Source: an uncultured Erythrobacteraceae bacterium
Lineage (GTDB): Bacteria > Pseudomonadota > Alphaproteobacteria > Sphingomonadales > Sphingomonadaceae
Assembly (NCBI GenBank): GCA_950071875.1
Contig: CATMNW010000213.1
Span: 1-5,008 of the forward strand
Direction of reading: 5' to 3'
DNA length: 5,008 nucleotides
In this document: positions 1-5,008 of the stretch, piece by piece
Numbering within the stretch: the stretch's first letter is position 1
Layout: every line of letters starts with the position of its first letter
Notes under the pieces: generated by a model
The model's database searches: none
The model's input: only the letters and a program-made list of their open reading frames with translations
What the model was told of the DNA's origin: nothing
Position numbers and translations under genes: made by a program

Positions 1-514
1 AGCTTCCCAGTTCGCGCATTTCCGACGCAAAGCGCGCAAATACGTCCAACCGCGCCTCCGCTGTGATCGAGCCTGCCGCGCGCAACCGGTCGAGAAGCAT
101 GAGGAACGCCAATTCAGAATCCGTGTCGCCAATGCGGTGAGGGATCCATCTGCGAGCTTCTTCAAGCTCCTCGATGCCCGGCAAATCTCCATTATGCGCA
201 AAGGCATGACGCTTGCCCTCCACAACTCGATCGAACGGATGCGTATTGGCCAATGCGGGCTTTCCCGACGACGCCCTGCGCACGTGCGCCATCAAATGCT
301 TGGAAGGCCTCTCGTGGCGAACGACCATCCGCGACAATTCGCTGGTGGCGGCAGGGTTGGGCTCGCGGAACAGATAGGCATCGCGGTCCTGGGCAAAAAG
401 GATACCCCATCCATCGCGATTGCGATGCTTCTCGCCACCTTCGGCCGCGAAGAGATCAAGTTCGTAGCAGACCGTGTGCGGTACAGATGCACTCATCGCA
501 AACAGTTCACACAT
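1..514 (-). CDS. class II glutamine amidotransferase (YafJ-like), C-terminus cut by window edge
   Basis: Reading leftward from ATG at 514-512 gives 171 codons before the window ends. The protein starts MCELFAMSAS, which places Cys2 as the N-terminal nucleophile once Met1 is removed, as in Ntn-type class II glutaminases. Other family marks are DGWG (34-37), AHVRRASSG (76-84, the Arg that holds the glutamine carboxylate), NTHPF (90-94), HNG (107-109) and GDTDSE (129-134). Such domains release ammonia from glutamine. Stand-alone YafJ-type proteins are cytoplasmic, usually about 250-280 aa, and their acceptor reaction is mostly unknown. The start is supported by GGAGAGG at 526-520. The gene follows the MscS gene by 63 bp on the same strand and is probably the third gene of that operon. 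Family assignment is firm. The physiological substrate is not known, but the glutamate-synthase-like protein two genes upstream is a possible partner (inference). Confidence 0.93.
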   Translation of the reverse strand, partial: MCELFAMSASVPHTVCYELDLFAAEGGEKHRNRDGWGILFAQDRDAYLFREPNPAATSELSRMVVRHERPSKHLMAHVRRASSGKPALANTHPFDRVVEGKRHAFAHNGDLPGIEELEEARRWIPHRIGDTDSELAFLMLLDRLRAAGSITAEARLDVFARFASEMRELGS

Positions 515-519
515 CGATA

Positions 520-526
520 CCTCTCC
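520..526 (-). promoter_or_regulatory. ribosome binding site of the amidotransferase gene
   Basis: On the minus strand GGAGAGG lies 5 bases before the ATG at 514-512. It fixes the start so that Cys is residue 2, as the enzyme mechanism requires. The 63 bp between the MscS stop and this start show no clear terminator or promoter, consistent with co-transcription. Confidence 0.75.
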
Positions 527-577
527 AATTCGTCGATCGTGGACATTCGCGCCAAGTGACGCTTATTCCAAACAGGC

Positions 578-1552
578 TTATCGTTTCATCTGGCCACCGG
601 AAGGCGACGCGCTTTCGCCCTCTGCTCGTGGTGAGATCGCGCCGCTCACAATGACATTCTGATAAGCATAGGGAATTTCTATACCCACCTCGTCAAAGCG
701 CTTCTTGATCTGTTCCAGCAGGTCATATTCAACCGCTTTGGCTGTAGAGGAATCGGCACACCAGGCCCGCAGGGACAGGTCCACGCTGGATCCGCCGAGA
801 TTGACCACCGGGCATCCCACAACCTCGACGACATCGTCATGCCCCTGCGCCAGTTCCAGCACGATCGCCCGCGCCCTCTCGATATCGGAATCGTAACCGA
901 TGGAAATCGTCGGTGAGAGCATCACCCGGGGATCGACGGAGGACAGGTTGATCATGATCTGGTTGGCGATCGTTCCGTTCGACAATACGATCCGCCGATT
1001 GTCGAAGGTTCGCAGCACGGTGTAACCGAGCGACAGGTCCTCCACTATACCGGTCTCTACCCCGGTAGGCGTGGTCAGCTGCAAGCGGTCGCCCCGTCTG
1101 AAGGGCTTGTAGATAACGAGACTGATTCCGGACACGAGGTTGCCCAGCGTCGATTGCGCAGCAAACCCGACGACAACCGAAACGATACTGACGCCCGCCA
1201 GCAGCGAAGTCGTCACCTTGTTGAGAGACGGAACGACATGCGAAAAGATCAGCGCGAGAACGATCCACATGATGAAGGTTCCAAGGTGCTGGATGAAGCT
1301 GACTGTCATCCGGTCGATCCGCTCGTTCGGATCATGATCGATGACCGTCTTGAGCGTTCGGCGCACGATCCAGCTTAACATCATGCCGATGGCAATGAAC
1401 ACGATACCGAGCCCAACCGCGCCCCACAGGTGGGTCGGATCAAGATAGTGCGTCAGATCGGTCAGCCAGTGCCACGAGGCCTCGCCAGCTTCGGGCGACG
1501 GCGATGCGGTCGGGGTCGGCGAGGGAGAGTTCGTCGACAAGGGAAATATCAT
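578..1552 (-). CDS. small-conductance mechanosensitive channel, MscS family
   Basis: The product is a 324 aa inner-membrane channel of the MscS family, which opens under membrane tension to release small solutes during hypo-osmotic shock. Order seen: a Ser/Pro/Thr-rich N-terminus (about 6-20), TM1 (about 43-64), TM2 (about 86-107), then the pore helix TM3 with GFAAQSTLGNLVSGI (129-143), followed by YKPFRRGD (148-155). Next come the beta domain (about 157-204, with SNGTIANQIMINLS at 191-204) and the alpha/beta C-terminal domain ending near IEIPYAYQNV (291-300). Length matches the family (about 280-340). I chose the ATG at 1552-1550, whose ATGA overlaps the TGA of the upstream gene. An in-frame ATG at 1591 would only add residues inside that gene. 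No good Shine-Dalgarno precedes 1552, so translation probably depends on coupling. The exact MscS subtype is uncertain. Confidence 0.94.
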   Translation of the reverse strand: MIFPLSTNSPSPTPTASPSPEAGEASWHWLTDLTHYLDPTHLWGAVGLGIVFIAIGMMLSWIVRRTLKTVIDHDPNERIDRMTVSFIQHLGTFIMWIVLALIFSHVVPSLNKVTTSLLAGVSIVSVVVGFAAQSTLGNLVSGISLVIYKPFRRGDRLQLTTPTGVETGIVEDLSLGYTVLRTFDNRRIVLSNGTIANQIMINLSSVDPRVMLSPTISIGYDSDIERARAIVLELAQGHDDVVEVVGCPVVNLGGSSVDLSLRAWCADSSTAKAVEYDLLEQIKKRFDEVGIEIPYAYQNVIVSGAISPRAEGESASPSGGQMKR

Positions 1553-3174
1553 GTGGCCGGTTTGAACGTATCGGGATCGGCCATCCGCCAATATTCAGCG
1601 AAAGCGGTATCTTCCGGCTCATGTAACAGCTTGCCTGGCTCAACCTCATGCACGATCTGCGACCACGGGATCATCTCGGCATTGTTCTTCCATTGACGCA
1701 AGTGCTGCGGCGTGAATTCGTCCGGCGATTCCAGGCCGCACGCAACAACGATATCGTGCAGGCTGTCGAGCGTCTTCGACTGGAAGTTGGCTACGCGCTG
1801 CGCCTTTTCCGGAATGACGAGCCCCCGCTGGCGTGCCGGCGAACTTGTTGCAACGCCAGTCGGGCAGGTCCCGGTATGGCACCGCAGCGACTGGACGCAG
1901 CCGAGCGAAAACATGAAAGCCCGCGCCGCATTGCACCAGTTGGCGCCGAGCGCTGCGTTCATGGCAATGGCGGAACCGGAAAACACCTTCTCCGATGCAG
2001 CCAGCCTGATCTTGTCTTTGAGGCCTGTGCCGATCAGCGCATTGTTGACGTAATGGAGCCCGATACGCAGTGGCAGCCCCACGTGGTCGGACAGCTCGAG
2101 GGGCGCCGCCCCGGTTCCGCCGCCCCCGCCATCCACGACGATGAAGTCGATATATATACCGCTGTCGAGCATCGCCTTGCAAATGGCGAAAACCTCGTGG
2201 GGCATGCCGACACAAAGCTTGATGCCGACTGGCTTGCCGCCGGAAAGCTCGCGCATTTTTGCTGCGAATTCGAGCATTTCCCTCGGTGTCGAAAATGCCG
2301 AATGACCAGGAGGTGACAGGCAATCCTCATTGGCCGGCACCTGGCGCGTCTTGGCGATCTCCTCGGTAACCTTGGCAGCCGGCAGCAATCCGCCATGGCC
2401 AGGCTTGGCTCCCTGGCTCAACTTGATCTCGGTCATCTTCACCTGATCGTGCTGTGCCTTGTCGCGGAAGCTTTCCGGATCGAAATTACCGTCGTCGCTG
2501 CGGGCACCGAAATAGCCGGAACCCAATTCCCAAACGATGTCGCCGCCATGTTTGAGGTGATAGGGTGACAGCCCGCCTTCGCCGGTATCGTGATAGAAGT
2601 CGCCGATCTTCGCGCCCATGTTGAGCGCCTCGATCGCGTGGTTGCCAAGCGCGCCGAAGCTCATCGCGCTGATGTTGAGACGGGCCGCATCATACGGCTT
2701 GCTGCACTGTTCGGTCCCTACCGTAACCCGCGTCCGCTTTGGCGCTTTGGGGTTCGGATTGATGGAATGGCACAGCGCCTCGTATTCTTCCGAGTACACG
2801 TCCAGTTCGGTCCCGAAGGGATGGGCATCCTCCTGATGCTTTGCACGTGCATAAACAAGCGAGCGGGCGACGCGGTCGAACGGGCGGCCATCCAGCGGGC
2901 CTTCGACGATGTAACTACGCAGAAAGGGGCGGAGATCTTCGAACAGCCAGCGAAAACGGGCGCTCAGCGGATAGTTTCGCCTCAACGAATGGCTGGTCTG
3001 GACCATATCCCACAGCGCTATGAGCAACAGGGGGACAACAACGACGAAGCCCCAGTAAAACCCCTTGGAAATCAACGCACCCAGAAGAGCGAGAGCAACT
3101 GTAAGAGCGAGCGGTATCCAGAAGCCGAGATTTCTCTCCACGCCCTTGTCTGCAAACAATCCGCGCACCAGCAT
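1549..3174 (-). CDS. FMN-binding glutamate-synthase-like protein with N-terminal membrane anchor (GltB2/COG0069 family)
   Basis: A 541 aa protein. Two hydrophobic helices near the N-terminus (about 17-38 and 40-57) anchor it in the membrane. The rest is the FMN-binding (beta/alpha)8 domain of glutamate synthase: ISAMSFGALG (168-177), EGGLSPYH (199-206), SQGAKPGHGG (253-262), GIKLCVG (317-323), DGGGGGTGAAP (348-358), and a C-x5-C-x4-C set (Cys426, 432, 437) of the type that binds the [3Fe-4S] cluster in GltS. In true GltS this domain makes glutamate from 2-oxoglutarate and ammonia. Here the N-terminal glutaminase domain and the C-terminal GltB3 domain are absent, so the reaction is unproven; many such proteins are annotated only as 'glutamate synthase-related'. 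The frame is open to 3381, but family resemblance begins at MLVRGLFADKGVERNLGFW, so I take the ATG at 3174-3172, preceded by A7GGGGCG. It is the first gene of the run and overlaps the MscS gene by 4 bp. Confidence 0.9.
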   Translation of the reverse strand: MLVRGLFADKGVERNLGFWIPLALTVALALLGALISKGFYWGFVVVVPLLLIALWDMVQTSHSLRRNYPLSARFRWLFEDLRPFLRSYIVEGPLDGRPFDRVARSLVYARAKHQEDAHPFGTELDVYSEEYEALCHSINPNPKAPKRTRVTVGTEQCSKPYDAARLNISAMSFGALGNHAIEALNMGAKIGDFYHDTGEGGLSPYHLKHGGDIVWELGSGYFGARSDDGNFDPESFRDKAQHDQVKMTEIKLSQGAKPGHGGLLPAAKVTEEIAKTRQVPANEDCLSPPGHSAFSTPREMLEFAAKMRELSGGKPVGIKLCVGMPHEVFAICKAMLDSGIYIDFIVVDGGGGGTGAAPLELSDHVGLPLRIGLHYVNNALIGTGLKDKIRLAASEKVFSGSAIAMNAALGANWCNAARAFMFSLGCVQSLRCHTGTCPTGVATSSPARQRGLVIPEKAQRVANFQSKTLDSLHDIVVACGLESPDEFTPQHLRQWKNNAEMIPWSQIVHEVEPGKLLHEPEDTAFAEYWRMADPDTFKPAT

Positions 3175-3605
3175 GCCAAACGCCCCTTTTTTTCGCTCTT
3201 CCGCCAAGCGGTAGAGTTCACAACCGCCACCTGTAAAGGCGGAGGACGCGCTACGGTTCCTCATTCGGTGAGGCAAGGGTGGCGTCGAATGCGTTGAGCT
3301 TGCCGGTACCACATTCACAAAAATGGTAATCAGCATGCACGGCTGGGCCCATGGCGCACCCGGCATGAAAGTGATGGGCACTCAGACTATTGGGAAACTT
3401 CTGTGAGACGGCAGATGTAATACTGCTTTGCGCCACAAACTTGGCCAATCACCGTCTCGATAGAATTTGCTATGTGCGGCAACTCGCGATTGATGGACGA
3501 CCATCCTCTGATCGCAAAAACGCCTATCATTCTCGCGTAAGAAGCTCGCGCCGGTATCTTTCGTCGTTGGAGGTGACGCATACCTTCAACTAGCGAAAAA
3601 TAGCT
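3175..3605. other. intergenic region, no supported gene
   Basis: These 431 bp lie between the stop of the ArsR gene and the start of the synthase-like gene, both on the minus strand, so the region should hold the leftward promoter of the three-gene run and the end of the ArsR transcript. I find no convincing sigma-70 box pair and no hairpin with a T-run after the ArsR stop. Short open frames on both strands (3387-3581 minus, 3390-3593 plus, 3251-3448 minus) have no recognisable domain. The right half (about 3400-3600) is less GC-rich than the genes, as expected for non-coding DNA. The part nearest the synthase start contains hairpins, annotated separately. Confidence 0.6.
3196..3273 (-). promoter_or_regulatory. 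three consecutive short hairpins in the leader of the synthase-like gene
   Basis: Three inverted repeats sit 22-99 bases before the ATG at 3174. (1) 3259-3273 has 5 bp arms CCTCA/TGAGG with a 5-base loop. (2) 3224-3242 has arms CCGCC/GGCGG with a 9-base loop. (3) 3196-3216 has arms CTCT+CCGC/GCGG+AGAG, with one mismatched base in each arm and a 3-base loop. The last is followed on the minus strand by A7GGGG. There is no T-run after any of them, so they are not intrinsic terminators. They may form a structured 5' leader that affects translation, but I recognise no known riboswitch class. The function is unproven. Confidence 0.35.
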
Positions 3606-3944
3606 TCACCCCAGTTTGGCAAAGTTGGCCACCCCCGGTGCCGGCTGTCGTGAGTGGCGTATCGGTGCGGGAGACAGCCCGCCAATCCCCCCCGCCGCAT
3701 CGACAACCTTCGAAAGCCTGTCATCATCAATCCGGTAATATACAAGCTTGGCATCCTTCCGGGTCTTCACCAGGCCCGCGTGGCGAAGGACCGCCAGTTG
3801 CTGCGAAAGTGTGGGCTGGCCAATCTCGGCTGCGTCGTCGATCTCTCCGACATTGCGTTCAGTTCCGGACAGCGCCTTCATGATGCGCAGGCGCACTGGA
3901 TGCGCGAGCGCCTTTAAGGCTTCGACCAACTCATCTTCGGTCAT
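3606..3944 (-). CDS. ArsR-family winged-helix transcriptional repressor (BigR/SqrR-like, cysteine-free)
   Basis: A 112 aa protein with the ArsR/SmtB winged-helix fold: ALAHPVRLRIMKAL (12-25), helix-turn-helix around NVGEIDDAAEIGQPTLSQQLAVLRHAGLV (31-59) with recognition helix 43-57, and the wing TRKDAKLVYYRI (61-72). The QPTLSQQL...LR..GLV.TR...K..YY pattern is close to the BigR/SqrR group that controls persulfide-oxidising genes. The whole protein has no cysteine, while BigR/SqrR sense persulfides through two cysteines; where I recall the first in BigR (LILCHL), this protein has LRIMKAL. The tail (about 88-112) is rich in Gly, Pro and Ala and looks unstructured. The ATG at 3944 overlaps the peroxiredoxin stop (ATGA) and is preceded by GAGGGG 7 bases upstream, so the two genes are one transcript and translationally coupled. 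Likely target: the palindrome at 4651-4671 (inference). Confidence 0.92.
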   Translation of the reverse strand: MTEDELVEALKALAHPVRLRIMKALSGTERNVGEIDDAAEIGQPTLSQQLAVLRHAGLVKTRKDAKLVYYRIDDDRLSKVVDAAGGIGGLSPAPIRHSRQPAPGVANFAKLG

Positions 3945-4609
3945 TTGCTAGCCCCTCGCTTGGTTTCCTTCATGAACCAATCGGTCTGACCTTTGGCGGA
4001 GAATACAGTATCCAGCGATGCGTCGGGCTGAGCCAACAGGGCTTCTCCGGGTGCCCAGTTTGCAGGCGCCAGGACCGGCCCATCGTCGACAGCTTGAAGA
4101 GCGTCGAGCGTCCGCAACATCTCCGGGGTCGAACGGCCGACATTAGCGGGATAGCAGGTCATTGCGCGGATCACCCCGCTCGGGTCGATGAAGAACGTTG
4201 TCCGCACCGCCGCGCTGTCGCTGTCGTTCGGCGCCACCATTCCATAGGCCCGTCCAATCACCAGCGTTGGATCCTCCAAGATCGGGAAGCGCACTTCGAT
4301 TTCGTAGCGGTCACGGATCAGCCGCAGCCACGCGAAATGCGAAAACAGGCTATCTACAGAGAGCGCCATCAAAGCGCAGTCACGTTCTTCGAACTCGCCT
4401 GCTGCCTCAGCCAAGGCGATGAACTCGGTCGTGCAAACCGGCGTAAAGTCGGCCGGGTGCGAAAACAGAATGAGCCACCGCCCCCGGTAATCCGAAAGGC
4501 GGACATCTCCCGTCGTGCTTCGTGCCGAAAAGTCTGGCGCCACATCTCCGATGCGAAGCCCGGCGCAAGGCGCTGCGCGCCCGGCATCAGCTTTCAACGT
4601 CTCTGTCAT
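3941..4609 (-). CDS. 1-Cys peroxiredoxin, Prx6 type
   Basis: A 222 aa cytoplasmic thiol peroxidase that reduces H2O2 or organic hydroperoxides. The active-site motif PxxxTxxC is HPADFTPVC (51-59), giving peroxidatic Cys59 with Thr56; the conserved Arg is 136 (AVRTTFFIDPSG, 134-145). The Prx6-type elements YPANVGRSTPEMLRTLDAL (153-171) and APANWAPGE (the region after 172) follow, and the length fits the Prx6 group (about 210-225). Other cysteines are 15, 78 and 152; none is in the position of a typical C-terminal resolving cysteine. The start at ATG 4609 gives MTETLKAD and has GGGGGA just upstream, at a short spacing of 3 bases. An in-frame ATG at 4648 lies inside the divergent promoter and is unlikely. 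It is the first gene of the operon with the ArsR gene and is divergent from the MBL gene. It could also act on reactive sulfur species, which is inference from context. Confidence 0.93.
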   Translation of the reverse strand: MTETLKADAGRAAPCAGLRIGDVAPDFSARSTTGDVRLSDYRGRWLILFSHPADFTPVCTTEFIALAEAAGEFEERDCALMALSVDSLFSHFAWLRLIRDRYEIEVRFPILEDPTLVIGRAYGMVAPNDSDSAAVRTTFFIDPSGVIRAMTCYPANVGRSTPEMLRTLDALQAVDDGPVLAPANWAPGEALLAQPDASLDTVFSAKGQTDWFMKETKRGASK

Positions 4610-4625
4610 CTGTCCCCCATACCAC

Positions 4626-4653
4626 TTGACAGACCAATGACAACACATATAAT
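4626..4653 (+). promoter_or_regulatory. consensus sigma-70 promoter of the MBL-fold gene
   Basis: TTGACA at 4626-4631 and TATAAT at 4648-4653 are both exact consensus hexamers, 16 bp apart, reading rightward. Transcription should begin near 4659-4661, giving a leader of about 25 bases before the ATG at 4684. Such a perfect promoter would be very strong if unregulated and fits a gene kept off by a repressor. Confidence 0.82.
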
Positions 4654-4671
4654 CAATTTATGTAATTGATT
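4651..4671. promoter_or_regulatory. perfect palindrome, likely operator for the ArsR-family repressor
   Basis: Arms AATCAATT (4651-4658) and AATTGATT (4664-4671) are exact inverted repeats around a 5 bp spacer TATGT. The site covers the last half of the -10 box and the expected start of transcription, and ends where the Shine-Dalgarno begins, the classic place for ArsR-type repression. A second, shorter inverted repeat ACATA (4645-4649)/TATGT (4659-4663) overlaps it. The palindrome is also 42-62 bp before the peroxiredoxin ATG, so one site could control both directions. That the ArsR protein two genes away binds it is inference. Confidence 0.72.
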
Positions 4672-4678
4672 GGAGGTG
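4672..4678 (+). promoter_or_regulatory. strong ribosome binding site of the MBL-fold gene
   Basis: GGAGGTG lies 5 bases before the ATG at 4684 and directly abuts the palindrome. It settles this ATG over the out-of-frame ATG at 4688. Confidence 0.85.
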
Positions 4679-4683
4679 AAGTT

Positions 4684-5008
4684 ATGGATGGCGATCGAAA
4701 CCTCAATCGCGCCACCGCACAGATCGAACGCGCGCAGGCTGACAAACGCCTTCGCCCCTCTATTGCGGGGTTCTTTGACGAAGCGACGAATACCGTGTCG
4801 TATGTCGTCCACGATCCCAAGACGGGTGAGGCGGCGATAATCGACTCGGTGCTGGACTTCGATGCAGCCTCCGGCCGGACCTCGAACGGTTCGGCTGACC
4901 GCATGATCGAGTATGTCACTTCTAATAATCTGAAAGTGACTTGGCTGATCGAGACGCATGCCCATGCCGATCATATTTCGGCTGCGCCCTACCTACAGGA
5001 ACGGCTCG
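4684..5008 (+). CDS. metallo-beta-lactamase-fold hydrolase, ETHE1/Blh-type (probable persulfide dioxygenase), C-terminus cut by window edge
   Basis: The first 108 residues are visible. SIAGFFDEATNTVSYVVHDP (26-45) and AAIIDSVLDFDAASGRTS (50-67) are typical of the ETHE1/Blh group, followed by the metal-binding motif THAHADH (91-97; His92, His94, Asp96, His97) and ISAAPYLQERL. Members of this group bind mononuclear iron and oxidise glutathione persulfide to sulfite and glutathione in sulfide detoxification; the group also holds glyoxalase II relatives, so the exact substrate is inferred. An N-terminal extension of about 24 residues, rich in charged residues and Ala, precedes the MBL domain. There is no N-terminal DUF442 domain, which some Blh proteins carry. 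The full family length is about 290 aa, so roughly two thirds lies outside the window. It is divergent from the peroxiredoxin-ArsR operon and has a consensus promoter overlapped by a likely operator. Confidence 0.92.
   Translation, partial: MDGDRNLNRATAQIERAQADKRLRPSIAGFFDEATNTVSYVVHDPKTGEAAIIDSVLDFDAASGRTSNGSADRMIEYVTSNNLKVTWLIETHAHADHISAAPYLQERL

Noticed and set aside
1553..1591. Upstream ATG at 1591 for the MscS gene
   Set aside because: It lies wholly inside the preceding gene and adds 13 non-family residues; the ATGA overlap at 1552 is the usual coupled arrangement.
1648..2316. Plus-strand open frame of 222 codons opposite the synthase-like gene
   Set aside because: It is antisense to a gene with clear family motifs and has no recognisable domain; long antisense frames are common in GC-rich DNA.
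3191..3260. tRNA-like string on the plus strand: GCCAAGCGGTAGAG like a D-arm, CCGCC/GGCGG around CCTGTAA like a Thr (TGT) anticodon arm, and CGGTTC like a T-arm
   Set aside because: There is no acceptor stem, position 33 would be C rather than T, the T-arm does not pair, and spacing between the arms is wrong.
2590..3297. Plus-strand open frame of 235 codons
   Set aside because: It is mostly antisense to the synthase-like gene, with no domain and a composition of a shadow frame.
3175..3381. N-terminal extension of 69 residues on the synthase-like protein (open frame to 3381)
   Set aside because: Family-like sequence starts at MLVRGLFADKG. The extension is low-complexity, carries the hairpins and lacks a good ribosome binding site at its upstream starts.
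3541..3605. Possible terminator after the ArsR stop (TTTTT near 3596-3600 on the minus strand)
   Set aside because: The short T-run is not preceded by a GC-rich hairpin; it comes only 6 bases after the stop codon.
4610..4648. Upstream ATG at 4648 for the peroxiredoxin gene
   Set aside because: It would begin inside the -10 box and operator of the divergent promoter, has no ribosome binding site, and gives residues (MCCHWSVKWYGGQ) unlike the family.
4094..4669. Plus-strand open frame of 191 codons opposite the peroxiredoxin gene
   Set aside because: It is antisense to a well-supported gene, with no domain and many Arg/His/Pro residues as expected of a shadow frame.
4606..4974. Minus-strand frames opposite the MBL-fold gene
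   Set aside because: The plus-strand frame carries the HxHxDH metal site and a strong ribosome binding site; the minus frames show no domain.

Overview
This window looks like chromosomal DNA of an alphaproteobacterium, and I infer a sphingomonad-type organism. The basis is the moderately high GC with strong GC preference at third codon positions, and the gene families present; no rRNA or other marker is here, so the taxon is a guess. I see six protein-coding genes, two of them cut by the window edges. I see no RNA gene, mobile element or CRISPR array.

The left part (1-3174) is a run of three genes on the minus strand, read right to left. First is a membrane-anchored glutamate-synthase-like FMN / [3Fe-4S] protein (1549-3174). 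Its stop overlaps the start of an MscS-family mechanosensitive channel (578-1552) in an ATGA junction. After 63 bp comes a class II glutamine amidotransferase (start at 514, cut by the left edge). The run looks like one operon. It pairs glutamine/glutamate chemistry with an osmotic-release channel, and the synthase-like protein lacks its own glutaminase domain while a separate one lies two genes on.

Positions 3175-3605 hold no gene I can support. The part nearest the synthase start has three short hairpins in a row.

The right part (3606-5008) is a second unit. A Prx6-type 1-Cys peroxiredoxin (3941-4609) and an ArsR-family repressor (3606-3944) are read leftward and overlap by an ATGA junction. 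Divergent from them is an ETHE1/Blh-type metallo-beta-lactamase-fold protein, a likely persulfide dioxygenase, starting at 4684 and cut by the right edge. The 74 bp between them carries a full-consensus sigma-70 promoter (TTGACA, 16 bp, TATAAT) reading toward the MBL gene. A perfect 8-5-8 bp palindrome overlaps its -10 box and the likely start of transcription, directly before the ribosome binding site. The simplest reading is that the ArsR protein binds this palindrome and controls the dioxygenase, and perhaps its own peroxiredoxin operon, in response to reactive sulfur or oxidative stress. The repressor resembles the BigR/SqrR subfamily but contains no cysteine, so it cannot use the dithiol switch known for that group. 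This is the most intriguing point in the window.
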